A stretch of 64,000 nucleotides of DNA from Candidatus Rubneribacter avistercoris (GTDB taxonomy: Bacteria; Actinomycetota; Coriobacteriia; Coriobacteriales; Eggerthellaceae): assembly GCA_019115845.1 (NCBI GenBank), contig DXCU01000075.1:1-64000 (forward strand), read 5' to 3'. The notes under the pieces are model-generated. The model saw nothing but the letters and a program-made list of their open reading frames with translations. It was not told the DNA's origin and ran no database searches. A program made the position numbers and the translations under genes. Of the stretch, positions 49,635 to 59,223 are shown piece after piece (the first letter of the stretch is position 1; each line of letters starts with the position of its first letter).

Positions 49635-52556
49635 TCAAACCTCCTCGTAAACCGGCAGCCAGCGCCTCAGCCTCTCGTCGTCGGGCGAGGAGATGATGGG
49701 CGTGCCGTCTTCGGTGGCGCGGGGGACGGGGTCTCCGTAAGGGCTGTTCTCGGGCGTGGCCTTGTACACCTTCACGAGATAGGCGCGCAGGCACGTCGAT
49801 CCGATGATGGGGTCTTGGTCGTACTGGTCCACCATGACGTTCGCGTTCGCCAGGTCGAATCCGTGCGTGGGAGCGGGAAGCTCGGGGTACCACCAGCCGT
49901 GGTCGGCCTCGATGACGCCGGGCTTTATGCCGTAAAACAGGTCGGCCACTTCGCGGATCTTGCCGCGCGGCGATTCGATCCAGCACCAGTCTCCCTGCTC
50001 GATGCCCAGCTCTTTCGCCGTCTCGGGATTGATTTGAAAGCACGGGACGGTGTACTGTTCGCGCAGCATGGGCACCTGGCGGCCTTCGGAGTGGAAAAAC
50101 AGCGGGTTTCGACGGCCCGACGTGTAGATGATGGGGTACTCCTCGTACACGTCGGGCGTCGAGCGCGGGCTCTCGCTTGGCTCGCGCGCGACGGGCCATT
50201 CCTCGCCGGGGTACAGCGATTCGAGGACGGTGGAGAACAGCTCGAACTTGGTGGAGGGGGTGCCGAAGCCCGGAAGCCCGTCTGTGCGGATGTAGCCGTT
50301 GATGTAGCGCTTGTAATACCCGATGGGACTCACTTCGCGCAGGTTCCACTGGCCGTGCTCCTGGTACTGCCGCACGGCGTCGTCCCAGTTTTCGAAGGAG
50401 AGCCTCTCGCCGTTGTGGCCGGGCAAGTTCATTCCCTTCACGACGGGCAGCACTTCAAGCTCGTGCATGAGCTGCTCGGTGGGGTATTCGTGCTCGAGCC
50501 ACTCTTCGGGCCAAAACGGCGGCGCGAACTCCTTTTTCGTCGGCCACCAGCCCAGACCAAGGGCTTTTGCGACACGCACGCAGGTGATGGCGTCCCACTC
50601 GGCTTCTCCTATGTGGTCGACGACGGGCACCATGATCCCGTAGCCCTTCTCGCCGCCCTGCGACGAGCGGACGCATCCGATCTCGAGGAAATGAGCTGCC
50701 GGGGTGATGATGTCGGCCAGCTCGATGGTGGGGGAGAACCACAGTTCGGACCCCCAGTAGAAGTCGAGGGTCTTGTAGGCCTCCCAGTTCGCCATGGCGT
50801 TGCCGCTGTGGAAATGGGAGCCCGTGTCGGAGATCATGCAGCGTATGGGATAGGGGTCGCCGGTCAGGATCATGTCGGTGGCCGTGGTGGTGTCGTGGAA
50901 GTTGGCGGCGCCTTGGCACTTGGTGGCCCACGGCAGCAAGGGGAACTTCTCGACGCCGGCTATCTTCTCTAGCTCGCTCAGCGGCAGCGAGGGCTGGCCG
51001 AAGGGGATGCAGTACATGAAGTAGTTGCCGTAGTTCCCATCTTGGCCGTGTCCGCCCACGTTGCCGCCTACGTTGTCGACGTTGCCCATGAGCGCCGACA
51101 GGGCGAGGATGGCGCGCGTCGTCTGTATGGAGTTGGCGGCGTGCTCGGTGGGGAGGTTGTACTGTATGCCGCCCAGGTTCGGCTCGGCGCAATAGATGTC
51201 GACGGCTTTGCGCAGCGCTTCCTCGGGGATCTCGCAGATGTCGGCGACGGTGGCGGGATCGTACTGGGAGACGTGCTCGCAGTACTTCTGCCATACGGGA
51301 ACGGCGGTGACAGTGGAGCCGTCCTTCAGGGCGACTTCGTAGGATCCTGTGAGAGCCGGATCGATGTCGAGCGCGAACCCGGGATCGACCACGAGCGTTC
51401 CGGTGTCGTTGAGTCCTGCCGGAACGAATTCGGTGGGGGCGTTGTACTCGGTTTCGCCCTCCCAAAGGGCGGTCTCGGAATCGAAGTAGATGGGTTTGCC
51501 CGAGCGCGCGTCCCATACGAGGAACCTGCGGGGGCTGCCGCCCTCTTTGACGTCGGCCTCCGTGAGCAGGCGTGTCCTAAGTTCGAGGGGGTAAGACCCC
51601 ACGGACGCTTCGTAAGGGGCGTAATCCCACGTGAAAGAGGTCGGTTCTTTCTCGTCCGCGTACAGAAACGGGGCGTTCGTCCATTTTTTGACGAAAAGCT
51701 CGTCGTAGGTTCCCTTCTCGTTCACCAGCAGGTTGATCATGCCCAAGGCCAGGAAATCGTCGGTGCCGGGGCGCAGGTGGATTTGAAGGTCGGTTTCCTT
51801 GCCAAGGCCCTGCGTGCGGGGCCCGACGCAGATGGACGCTTCGGCGGCGACGGCCGCGTCCACCGTGACGCGTCCGGCGTTGTCGTAGTTGGACACCTCT
51901 TGGTCGGAGCCCCACTGGAAGAACACGCGAGGATGATCGGACAGGCATGTCCAGTGAACGCCCATGTACGCGGTGAGGGCGCCGGATATCTCGCGGGGTC
52001 CCTTGCAGATCTGGCCGGCCGTGTTCCCGATGTTGGCCGTCTGCAGGCCTTGGGAGAGGCCCTCGATGCCGTAGGTGGTGATGCGGCTCGTGCCGTGCAG
52101 GATCTTCACGGTGTGGTTGCCGTATTTCTCGCGGCACTCCTCCACGCCTTTGGCGATGGCTTCTATGGCCTCGTCCCATGTGATCCTCTGCCAGCCCGGA
52201 TCTTCGCCTTTGGGGTTCGTCCGCCGCATGGGGTACTTGACTCTGTCGGGGTGGTAGAGCTGCTGGTGGGCCGTGCGCCCTTTGACGCACAGGTTGCCTC
52301 GGCTGGTGCACGAGCTCTCGTCACCCTCGATGCGTATCACGCGTCCGTCTCTGACGGTCACCCATGTCGGGCATTCCATTTTCCCGCAGGCGCGGCAGAA
52401 GCTGCGGATGCGCTTCGTTTCGCCGGTGGCGCCGGGATCTCCGGAAGCGGTTTCGGCGAGCGCCGGCATGGGCGACGTCGAGGCCAGGGCCGCGCAGCCG
52501 GCCAGTGCGGTTGAAAGCTTCAGGAAGCTGCGTCTGGATAGGCTTATCTTGCTCAT
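49635..52556 (-). CDS. Molybdopterin oxidoreductase catalytic subunit, Tat-exported
   Basis: A 973-residue enzyme. The Tat signal is LSRRSFLKLSTALAGC and the mature protein begins near residue 36. The cluster site is CRACGKMECPTWV, then CTSRGNLCVKGRTAHQQLYHPDRVKYPMRR. The molybdopterin-binding region includes HGTSRITTYGIEG and QWGSDQEVSNYDNAG. The C-terminal domain (about 840-960) closes the cofactor. It sits in the dms-like order A-B-C with a divergent LysR gene. Motifs differ from the enzyme at 15184, so they are not recent copies. Several Eggerthellaceae enzymes of this superfamily dehydroxylate catechols, but nothing here identifies the substrate. No TorD gene is adjacent. Confidence 0.87.
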   Translation of the reverse strand: MSKISLSRRSFLKLSTALAGCAALASTSPMPALAETASGDPGATGETKRIRSFCRACGKMECPTWVTVRDGRVIRIEGDESSCTSRGNLCVKGRTAHQQLYHPDRVKYPMRRTNPKGEDPGWQRITWDEAIEAIAKGVEECREKYGNHTVKILHGTSRITTYGIEGLSQGLQTANIGNTAGQICKGPREISGALTAYMGVHWTCLSDHPRVFFQWGSDQEVSNYDNAGRVTVDAAVAAEASICVGPRTQGLGKETDLQIHLRPGTDDFLALGMINLLVNEKGTYDELFVKKWTNAPFLYADEKEPTSFTWDYAPYEASVGSYPLELRTRLLTEADVKEGGSPRRFLVWDARSGKPIYFDSETALWEGETEYNAPTEFVPAGLNDTGTLVVDPGFALDIDPALTGSYEVALKDGSTVTAVPVWQKYCEHVSQYDPATVADICEIPEEALRKAVDIYCAEPNLGGIQYNLPTEHAANSIQTTRAILALSALMGNVDNVGGNVGGHGQDGNYGNYFMYCIPFGQPSLPLSELEKIAGVEKFPLLPWATKCQGAANFHDTTTATDMILTGDPYPIRCMISDTGSHFHSGNAMANWEAYKTLDFYWGSELWFSPTIELADIITPAAHFLEIGCVRSSQGGEKGYGIMVPVVDHIGEAEWDAITCVRVAKALGLGWWPTKKEFAPPFWPEEWLEHEYPTEQLMHELEVLPVVKGMNLPGHNGERLSFENWDDAVRQYQEHGQWNLREVSPIGYYKRYINGYIRTDGLPGFGTPSTKFELFSTVLESLYPGEEWPVAREPSESPRSTPDVYEEYPIIYTSGRRNPLFFHSEGRQVPMLREQYTVPCFQINPETAKELGIEQGDWCWIESPRGKIREVADLFYGIKPGVIEADHGWWYPELPAPTHGFDLANANVMVDQYDQDPIIGSTCLRAYLVKVYKATPENSPYGDPVPRATEDGTPIISSPDDERLRRWLPVYEEV

Positions 52557-52815
52557 TCGCCAGTCCCCCTTCTTTCTCGCTTGATCTGACGGCGAGCGCT
52601 GCCAAGCCGATGGCCTGATGGTTCTTTGGTCCAGCTGCCAATGGGCTTCCCGGTTCTCACGGTGCTCCCGGTTGGCGGCGCGCTCCTCCTCTCTCCTCCT
52701 TGCGCTTGACAGCCTCTCGCGGATCTATAATATGAAAGGCGGGATGCATAGGGAAATTTGATTGAAACTAACTGAATCGTTTTCAGAATGGCGCTATTCT
52801 TGAGGGGATAAGGTT
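52557..52815. promoter_or_regulatory. Divergent control region of the second molybdoenzyme operon and its LysR gene
   Basis: A 259-bp region. TTGACA (52706-52711) and TATAAT (52726-52731) are near consensus, but only 14 bp apart, too short for a normal promoter unless bound protein compensates. An imperfect dyad, TGAAAC (52763-52768) and GTTTTCA (52779-52785), lies between it and the LysR start and is a candidate LysR site. Confidence 0.5.
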
Positions 52816-53703
52816 ATGCGGATTGACTATCTGAGGGAGTTCGTCGAGGTCGCTTATTGCCTGAACTACTCCAAGGCGGCGAAAAACCTCGGCACCTCCC
52901 AATCCTCAATCAGCAAGCACGTCCAATCTTTGGAGAAGCGCTACGGGGCCCTGTTGTTCGAAAGGGACACGGCAAGCGTCTCGCTCACGCCTTTCGGGAT
53001 CGCCCTCGTTCAGGAGTCCATCGCCTTGCTCGATGCCTGCGACAGGTTCGAATCGCGGGTGGAGGAGCTTGGCGATCTTTACCGGAAAAGCCTTGTGGTT
53101 GGCGGAATGCATTACAATCCGAAAATCATGCGCTTGCTGGACAAGGCGCAGCGGGATGTCGACTCCGGAGCGGTGACGGTTCCCCTCCGGCTTGTTTCCC
53201 AGCTTTCCGATCCGCTCGTCGACAGCCTCAAGATCGGCAGGATAGACGTCGCGCTCACCTTGCGCGACGAGGCTCTGATCGACGACGAGGACGTGCATTG
53301 CGTCGACGTGTTGGAAGATCCCCTCTTCGCCCTTATGAGAAGCAGCCATCCTTTGGCGCATCGTCAATCCGTGACGTTCGTCGAGCTTTCCGAATGGACG
53401 TTCCTCAAGCCGAGTGGATCGTATTTTGTGCTTGGAAACGAGGCGCTTGAGGAGATGTTCTCCAGAAGCGGTATCAGGGTTAAGGATCGCATCGTGTTCG
53501 TGAAGGACGTCCAAGGCTTTCGCACCATCGATTTCATGGACGGTGTGACGTTTGTCGAGGGCGGCGTGGCGAGCACCATCTCTTCGGAAAGCGGTTTGAT
53601 TAGTGTTCCCATTGCGGACGCGGGCGCCTCGTTTCCCATCGTGGCTGCATGCAGGGCTCAAGATGCCCGCGCCGTCTCCTTTGTGGACGCGCTGCGAGCT
53701 TAG
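52816..53703 (+). CDS. LysR-family regulator of the second molybdoenzyme operon
   Basis: A 295-residue LysR protein. Helix-turn-helix near residues 2-60 (RIDYLREFVEVAYCLNYSKAAKNLGTSQSSISKHVQSLEKRYG) and an effector domain to the end. It is divergent from the molybdoenzyme gene, matching the layout at 18097. Its stop codon overlaps that of the convergent helicase gene by two bases (53700-53703). Confidence 0.9.
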   Translation: MRIDYLREFVEVAYCLNYSKAAKNLGTSQSSISKHVQSLEKRYGALLFERDTASVSLTPFGIALVQESIALLDACDRFESRVEELGDLYRKSLVVGGMHYNPKIMRLLDKAQRDVDSGAVTVPLRLVSQLSDPLVDSLKIGRIDVALTLRDEALIDDEDVHCVDVLEDPLFALMRSSHPLAHRQSVTFVELSEWTFLKPSGSYFVLGNEALEEMFSRSGIRVKDRIVFVKDVQGFRTIDFMDGVTFVEGGVASTISSESGLISVPIADAGASFPIVAACRAQDARAVSFVDALRA

Positions 53704-55169
53704 CGGCGCTTGCCGCGCTCCCGCGCGAGCGAGGCACGATGCGCGCGGCCGGGGCGCATGTCCGCGCTGCCCGCTTGGCGCGGTTTCTTAGCGGTCGGCT
53801 GGGCGGCTTGTTTCCGGGAGGGACGCTGACGAGCGGGTTGGTCTCCTTGGGTGCCGGCCTTCTTCTTGCTGCGGCGCTTTCTCGCGTTGCGGCCGGACTC
53901 GTCTTCGGCGCTTTGCGCTTTCCCGCGCGCTTTCGCTTTCTTGCGCTCGCGCGCAGCCTGCTCCTTGACGGCTTGGCGGATGTCCGGGTCGCGCCGCGCG
54001 TCGGCGCGCTGGGATTTGGAGGCCGCTTCCTCGGCGGCGGCCTTGGCGTCGAAGGAGGGAAGCTCCATCTCGGGGATGGTCCGCTTGATGAGTTTTTCGA
54101 TGTCGCGCAAGGCGTCTTCGGTTTCGGGGCTCACAAACGACACGGCGAACCCCGCCGCGCCCGCGCGCCCGGTGCGGCCGATGCGGTGCACGTAGTCTTC
54201 GGGCTGGGTGGGCAGGTCGTAGTTCACCACGTAGTCGACCTCTTCCACGTCGATGCCGCGCGCGAGCACGTCGGTGGCCACGATGACGCCGGTTTTGCCG
54301 GCGGCGAAGTTGTCGAGCGCGCGTCGGCGCTGGTTTTGGCTGCGGTCGGAGTGGATGGCCTCGGCGGCGTACCCTGCGCGCTTGAGGCGGCGGCAGGTGG
54401 CGTCGGCGCGGCTGCGCGTGCGCGCGAACACGATGACGCGTTCGGCGCCCTTCTCGGCGAGCACGGCCTTGAGCAGCGCGGGCTTGACGGTTTGCGGCGT
54501 GCGGATGATGAACTGCTCCACGGTGTCGGCCGTTTCGCCCTTGTGGGCTATCTCCACCACGGCCGGGTCGCTCAGGAGCGTGCCCACGCTGTTTTGGACC
54601 GAGCGGTCGATGGTGGCCGAGAACAGAAGCGTTTGGCGTGAGGCCGGCGTGGCGCCGACGATCTTTTTCATGGCTGGCCAAAAGCCCATGTCCAGCATGC
54701 GGTCGGCCTCGTCGAGCACGAGCACCTCCACGTCCGCCAGGCGCGCGGCCTTCTGCTCCATGAGGTCCACCAAGCGCCCCGGCGTGGCTATGAGCACGTC
54801 CACCCCGCGCTTGAGGCGGTTGATCTGCGGTCCGTAGGACAGCCCGCCCACCACGGTGAGGATGCGGTGGTGGGTGGAGGTGGCTATGGACTCGCACACC
54901 TCGCCTATCTGCTGGGCCAGCTCGCGCGTGGGCGTGACCACGAGCATGAGCGGGCCTTGCCCGCCTTTGGCGTGGCCGAGGCGGTCGAGGGAGGGCAGGG
55001 AGAAGGCGGCGGTCTTGCCGGTGCCGGTCTTGGCGGCGGCGATGAGGTCGCGCCCTTCGAGCGCGAGGGGGATGGCCTGCTCTTGGATGGGCGTCGGGGC
55101 CTCGTAGCCCAGGCGCGCGACGGCCTGGAGGGCTTGGTCGGACAAGCCGAGTTCGTTGAATTGCAGCAT
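53700..55169 (-). CDS. DEAD-box ATP-dependent RNA helicase
   Basis: A 489-residue helicase. Q motif GLSDQALQAVARLGYEAPTPIQEQAIP, motif I AAKTGTGKT, motif II DEAD, motif III SAT, and motif VI HRIGRTGRAG are all visible in the first 350 residues. The C-terminal 120 residues are Lys/Arg/Ala/Gln-rich and disordered, probably an RNA-binding tail. It unwinds RNA in ribosome assembly or decay. The ATG at 55169 gives the family N-terminus (MLQFNELGLS); the track start is too early. The 248 bp upstream to 55417 contain no gene. Confidence 0.92.
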   Translation of the reverse strand: MLQFNELGLSDQALQAVARLGYEAPTPIQEQAIPLALEGRDLIAAAKTGTGKTAAFSLPSLDRLGHAKGGQGPLMLVVTPTRELAQQIGEVCESIATSTHHRILTVVGGLSYGPQINRLKRGVDVLIATPGRLVDLMEQKAARLADVEVLVLDEADRMLDMGFWPAMKKIVGATPASRQTLLFSATIDRSVQNSVGTLLSDPAVVEIAHKGETADTVEQFIIRTPQTVKPALLKAVLAEKGAERVIVFARTRSRADATCRRLKRAGYAAEAIHSDRSQNQRRRALDNFAAGKTGVIVATDVLARGIDVEEVDYVVNYDLPTQPEDYVHRIGRTGRAGAAGFAVSFVSPETEDALRDIEKLIKRTIPEMELPSFDAKAAAEEAASKSQRADARRDPDIRQAVKEQAARERKKAKARGKAQSAEDESGRNARKRRSKKKAGTQGDQPARQRPSRKQAAQPTAKKPRQAGSADMRPGRAHRASLARERGKRR

Positions 55170-55417
55170 GGTTCCTTGGTTTTCTGTGTCGGCGCGGCGC
55201 GGGGCCGCGGGCTTTTCGCTTGGGGCTCGATGCGGCGGTGCGCAGCGAGCCGGAGCGCTGCGCGCGTGCGATGCCGCGCTGCGCCGACTGTTCATTGTAC
55301 CCGCTGCCCGCTCCCCGCATCCCAATCAACGCACAATGATCAGAAGGATGGGCTTTCTGCCGGATGGGAAACGGGCTTGCCTCCCTGGCGGAAGGCGCGG
55401 GGGAGGAGGTGGGGCTG

Positions 55418-56953
55418 CTACGGCTCCACGGGCGTCGCGCTGGCGGCCTGCGTGCCCGCCACCATGCCGAACACGCCGCAATCGGGAGCCGAGCATCCCG
55501 TAAGGCGCTGCGCTCCGTGCACTCCGCCTGTGACCTCGCCTGCGGCGTACAGGCCCTCTATGGGCCGCCCGTTCACGTCGAGGATGCGTGCGGACGTGTC
55601 GATGCGAACGCCTCCGGGCGTGTAGTTGTTGTTTGGGATGAGGTTCATGCCGTAGAAGGGGGGTTGCTTGATGGCGGCGCCTTGCAGGGCGGCCATGTCC
55701 TTTCCGAAGTCCTCGTCCGTCCCGTTGTCGAACATCTCGTTATAGCGGCTTGCGGCGTCCGCGAGCGCTTGCTTGTCGTAGCCGAAGTGGTCGGCTAGCT
55801 CGTCTAGGGTGTCGAACCGGTACATGGTGCCGTTTTTGAAGTTGCGTCCGGCAAGCGACATCTCGAGGCGCTGCTTGTCATGGAACAGCTCGATGCCTTT
55901 CGAGTCGTACACGAGCAAAGGGGGCTTGCCGTCGAAGTCGAGCATCTGCCTGAGGATGATGATGCCGAGGTCGTTGCGGCTTCCCAGCTCGTTCACGAAG
56001 CGCTTTCCGTCGGGGTTGAGGAGCATGCCCCAGCAGACATCCTCGGTGGGGATGGGGTAGGACAGGCGGAACAGCGAGAGGTTGACCGTCTGCGCGCCGT
56101 GCGAGGCCAGCATCCGCAGCACGCCGGAGGTGGCGCCGGGGTTGGTCATGGTGTCGGCCTGTGCCAAGACGGCGGACTCGGAGCGCAGAAGCTCCTTGTC
56201 GCGTGCGTAGCCGCCCGTGGCGAACACGATGCCGCGACGCGCTCCGATGCGCCTTGCGTTTCCCGTCTGGTTCTCAAGGTCGTCGGTTCCGGGCGCGTTG
56301 TAGTCGAAGGCGTAGTTCTCCCGCACGACGACGCCAACGGCCCGGCCGTCGCGCAGGACGAGATCGTCCACCTTGCAGCGTGCGCGCATCTCCAGCGTGT
56401 CGGCAAGAGAGCTTTGCGCATGCGAGACGAGCGCGTCGAGCAGGTAGCGCCCGCCGCCGGCCCATAAAAGGCGCTTCGCGCTGTGGCCGCCGCCGTTCTT
56501 GAGCTGCTTGAAGGTTGCGCCGCGTTCCGTGAGGAAGCGGTAGAGGCTCTGCGACCCTTCGGCCACGACGCGAGCCAGATCGGGGTCGCCGTAATCCTCG
56601 GCCACCTTCCTCATGTCTTCGTACATCCACTCGGGGTCGTCCTCTATGCCCTCGGCGCCCTGCTCGTCGCTGCCCGCAATGGCGCAGTTGAGTCCGCTCA
56701 CGCGCGAGGTGCCGCCGAATTGGCCCATCTTCTCGAGCACAAGCGTCTGGGCGCCGGCTTCGGCTGCCGTCACAGCGGCCACCGTCGCCGCGAGGCCGCT
56801 GCCGACGACGATGACGTCGAAGGTTTCGTCGAATCCCTCTTCGCCGGGGTCGTCGTTGTGCGCGGAATCGGCGAAGGCGCGTCCCGGTCCCGCCATCGCC
56901 GCAGTGGCGAAGGCGGCGACAAGGCCGGTTTTCAGAAACTGCTTCCTATCCAT
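55418..56953 (-). CDS. Tat-exported FAD-dependent reductase, flavocytochrome-c type flavoprotein
   Basis: A 511-residue flavoprotein with an export signal (RKQFLKTGLVAAFATAAMAG, Tat-like with RK rather than RR). The FAD loop is DVIVVGSGLAATVAAVTAAEAGAQTLVLEK, followed by the fumarate-reductase-type segments GGTSRVSGLNCAI and GATSGVLRMLASHGAQ, and GLYAAGEVTGGVHGAQRLTGCSAPDCGVFG near the end. The start at 56953 has AAAGGAGGG. The tetrahaem cytochrome encoded 65 bp upstream would feed it electrons, as the fused cytochrome does in flavocytochrome c3. The substrate (fumarate, urocanate, a cinnamate or other) is not readable. Confidence 0.88.
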   Translation of the reverse strand: MDRKQFLKTGLVAAFATAAMAGPGRAFADSAHNDDPGEEGFDETFDVIVVGSGLAATVAAVTAAEAGAQTLVLEKMGQFGGTSRVSGLNCAIAGSDEQGAEGIEDDPEWMYEDMRKVAEDYGDPDLARVVAEGSQSLYRFLTERGATFKQLKNGGGHSAKRLLWAGGGRYLLDALVSHAQSSLADTLEMRARCKVDDLVLRDGRAVGVVVRENYAFDYNAPGTDDLENQTGNARRIGARRGIVFATGGYARDKELLRSESAVLAQADTMTNPGATSGVLRMLASHGAQTVNLSLFRLSYPIPTEDVCWGMLLNPDGKRFVNELGSRNDLGIIILRQMLDFDGKPPLLVYDSKGIELFHDKQRLEMSLAGRNFKNGTMYRFDTLDELADHFGYDKQALADAASRYNEMFDNGTDEDFGKDMAALQGAAIKQPPFYGMNLIPNNNYTPGGVRIDTSARILDVNGRPIEGLYAAGEVTGGVHGAQRLTGCSAPDCGVFGMVAGTQAASATPVEP

Positions 56954-57018
56954 GGAACCCTCCTTTTGGGCGTCGTGTTTTCCCTGCTCGTTGAGATGCG
57001 GTTGCCGCTTGGGGCGCA

Positions 57019-57435
57019 TCAGGGGGCATCGTTCATCCATTGGTCGGCATCGTGGCAGCTCATGCACAGGTTCACGGACTCCGAATGGGTTTTGTGGCAG
57101 GTCGTGCAGTCGAGTTGCTGGTCGTAGTGGAAGCTGTCGTGAGGATTGAGGTCCTCGCCGACGTCGGCCGTTCTCGCGGCCACCTCCTCGTAGCTTTTGT
57201 GGCATGCAAGGCACTTGTCGTTCGAAACCGCTGCGACCCCTTGCGTCGGATCCTCCTCGTCATGGCAGGATGCGCACGTCATGGACGCGTTCTCGCTGTG
57301 CAGCTGGTTTTTGATCGGGTGGCTCTCGCGAAGCTCGTCCTCGTTCGGGACGTTTGCGCCGCGGGGAGCGCATCCCAGGCACAGCGCGCCCGCGACGAGC
57401 GCGGCCGCTGCGAGCGCCGTCATCGCCTTCTTCAT
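57019..57435 (-). CDS. Tetrahaem cytochrome c lipoprotein
   Basis: A 138-residue protein with a lipoprotein signal (GALCLGC near residue 22) and four CXXCH sites, CASCH, CLACH, CTTCH and CMSCH, with the usual flavocytochrome-c3-like spacing. It lies upstream of the flavoprotein gene, with which it forms a split version of soluble fumarate reductase. It would sit on the outer face of the membrane and receive electrons from the quinone pool through a cytochrome of NapC type. The start at 57435 has a GAGGGGC site. Confidence 0.9.
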   Translation of the reverse strand: MKKAMTALAAAALVAGALCLGCAPRGANVPNEDELRESHPIKNQLHSENASMTCASCHDEEDPTQGVAAVSNDKCLACHKSYEEVAARTADVGEDLNPHDSFHYDQQLDCTTCHKTHSESVNLCMSCHDADQWMNDAP

Positions 57436-57532
57436 TGCCCCTCCTCTTCGTCGTGGCTTTCGGGGTCGGCCTCGCCGGTTTCGCGCATGCCCGGCGGCGC
57501 CCCTTCGCCTTCTTCCGGTTCTCTTGCTTCGA

Positions 57533-57552
57533 AGTCATCCCATGGGATGACT
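57533..57552. promoter_or_regulatory. 20-bp perfect palindrome between the cytochrome and XRE genes
   Basis: AGTCATCCCATGGGATGACT is a perfect 20-bp palindrome midway in the 148-bp divergent gap, 31 bp before the XRE start codon. It is the obvious candidate operator for the XRE protein, repressing itself and the flavocytochrome genes. Confidence 0.7.
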
Positions 57553-57583
57553 ACATGATATCCGAGTCGAATACGCTTGTCCA

Positions 57584-57799
57584 ATGGGAATCGAACAGAA
57601 GAAGCTGCTCGGACGTCGCATCCGCTTGCTGCGTGAGGAGCGGGGGCTGACGCAGGCCCAGGTGGCCGAGATGATCGGCAACGGCAGCAAACAGTACATA
57701 TCGGCAATGGAGCGCGGCGACAAAAACGTCACGATAGACGTGCTCTGCCGCGTTGCCGCAGCGCTCGGCACGGACGTTCGCGACCTGATCGAGTTCTAG
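57584..57799 (+). CDS. XRE-family helix-turn-helix regulator
   Basis: A 71-residue protein that is a single Cro/C1-type helix-turn-helix (LGRRIRLLREERGLTQAQVAEMIGNGSKQYISAMERGDKNVTIDVLCRVAAAL). It is divergent from the split flavocytochrome. No clear ribosome site precedes the ATG, so it may be translated from a leaderless or weakly initiated transcript. No effector domain is present, so any signal must act through a partner or through the palindrome above. Confidence 0.85.
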   Translation: MGIEQKKLLGRRIRLLREERGLTQAQVAEMIGNGSKQYISAMERGDKNVTIDVLCRVAAALGTDVRDLIEF

Positions 57800-57858
57800 C
57801 GCCCGCCGCCGAGCGCGCACGCCGGCGGGCGGGGCGCCGGCCGCCTTGGCGGTGCGGC

Positions 57859-59223
57859 TTATCGGGTGTGCGCGGGCTTGCCCCCCCAGTAAAGGCGCAT
57901 GAAGCGTTTGCGGTAGCGCGCGTCGGCGGGGCTTTTCGGCTCCGCGATCAGGCGCAGCGTTGCGGCGGCCACGTCGCGGGCGGCGTCGGGGCGGCGCAGG
58001 AAGGAGCCGTTGACGAGCATGGCGCGGGCGCTTTCGGGGTTGCGCGCCACGCGGCGCAGCGCATCGAGCAGCTCGCGGGCCGTGGTCACGTGCATGGCGG
58101 CCCCCAGCGACGTGAGCATCTGCACGTTGACCTTCTCCTGCCCGTAGGCTTTGCCCATGAGGATCATGGGCACCTGCGAGCACAAACATTCGGTCACCGT
58201 GAGGCCGCCCGACTTGCAGATGGCCACGTCGCTTGAGGCCATGAGGGCGGCCATGCCGTCCACGTAGTCGAGCACGGTGACGTTGCCAACCCCCAGATCG
58301 GCGCACTCCTGGCGCAGGTGGCGCGCATAGTCGGCGTCGCTGCCCGCCACGAACACGAAGTGCAGCGCGTCCTCGAAGCTGTGCAGGTAGGGAAGCAGCT
58401 TGTCGAGCGCGGCGCGGAAGTGGACGTAGGGACGGGGCAGGTAGGCGCCCGCAAGCGCGAGTACGACGAGCTTGTCCTGGGGAAGGCCCAGCCGCTCGCG
58501 CGTGGCCGTTCGGTCGTAAGCCTGGCGGAAGTCCTCGCGCGTGGGGATGCCGGTGATGAGGATGCGCTCGTCGGGCACCTTGCGCGGGCGCAGCGTCTCG
58601 GCCATCGACTCGTTGGCCACGCAGAACAGGTCGGCGGCCAGGTGGGGCCACAGCCCCTCGGTCTCGTAGTCGGTGGGCACGCACACGATGGGGAAGCGCT
58701 GCCCGGTGAGCATGCGCGCCGCCACGGCCACGTTGGCCGCGGTGATGTGGGTGCACACGACGGCGAGGGGCTTGCGCTTGCGCACGAATTCGGTGAACGC
58801 GGGGTACATGATGCGGTTCCACACGGTGCCGCCGCCCCACAGAAGGCGTCCGGTGAAGGTGAAGCGCCAGGTGAGGTCGTAAATGGGCCGCGTGGCGCCC
58901 GTGAACAGCGAGGCGGCCTTGTTGCCGTCGAACACGATGCGCCCGAAGTCCAGCACGTCGAGCACCTCCACCTTAAGGTCGTCGGGCAGAGGGGGCGCGT
59001 CCGCAGCGTCGGCCGCACCGGCCGCGCGCGCGGCGCGCCGTTCGTCCTGCATGAGCGTAAACGCCTGCGCCACGGCGTTCGCCGCGCTGCGATGCCCCGA
59101 TCCCACGGAGGCGTGCATGACGACGACGAGGGGCTTTTCGGGCCTCGGCGCAAGGGCGGCGCCGTCGGGCGCTGCTTCGGGGGGCTGGAGGGTGAGGGCG
59201 TCGTTGTCCATGCGCACCATCAT
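57859..59223 (-). CDS. Diacylglycerol glucosyltransferase-like enzyme (MGDG synthase / UgtP type)
   Basis: A protein of about 454 residues of the GT28 family. The N-terminal domain starts PLVVVMHASVGSGHRSAANAVAQAF, as in MGDG synthases and processive diacylglycerol glucosyltransferases. The C-terminal domain holds the nucleotide-sugar contacts VLDYVDGMAALMASSDVAICKSGGLTVTECLCSQVP. It would make membrane glycolipids, which may also anchor lipoteichoic-acid-like polymers. Three possible ATGs (59223, 59220, 59211) exist and none has a good ribosome site. Confidence 0.86.
   Translation of the reverse strand: MMVRMDNDALTLQPPEAAPDGAALAPRPEKPLVVVMHASVGSGHRSAANAVAQAFTLMQDERRAARAAGAADAADAPPLPDDLKVEVLDVLDFGRIVFDGNKAASLFTGATRPIYDLTWRFTFTGRLLWGGGTVWNRIMYPAFTEFVRKRKPLAVVCTHITAANVAVAARMLTGQRFPIVCVPTDYETEGLWPHLAADLFCVANESMAETLRPRKVPDERILITGIPTREDFRQAYDRTATRERLGLPQDKLVVLALAGAYLPRPYVHFRAALDKLLPYLHSFEDALHFVFVAGSDADYARHLRQECADLGVGNVTVLDYVDGMAALMASSDVAICKSGGLTVTECLCSQVPMILMGKAYGQEKVNVQMLTSLGAAMHVTTARELLDALRRVARNPESARAMLVNGSFLRRPDAARDVAAATLRLIAEPKSPADARYRKRFMRLYWGGKPAHTR

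Noticed and set aside
49635-52556. Calling the second molybdoenzyme a catechol dehydroxylase
   Set aside because: Such enzymes occur in the same family and host group, but no diagnostic residue or neighbour was identified, so the substrate is left open.
52706-52731. Strong promoter TTGACA/TATAAT for the second LysR gene
   Set aside because: The elements match well, but the spacing is 14 bp, too short for a normal promoter. It was kept only as part of the control region.
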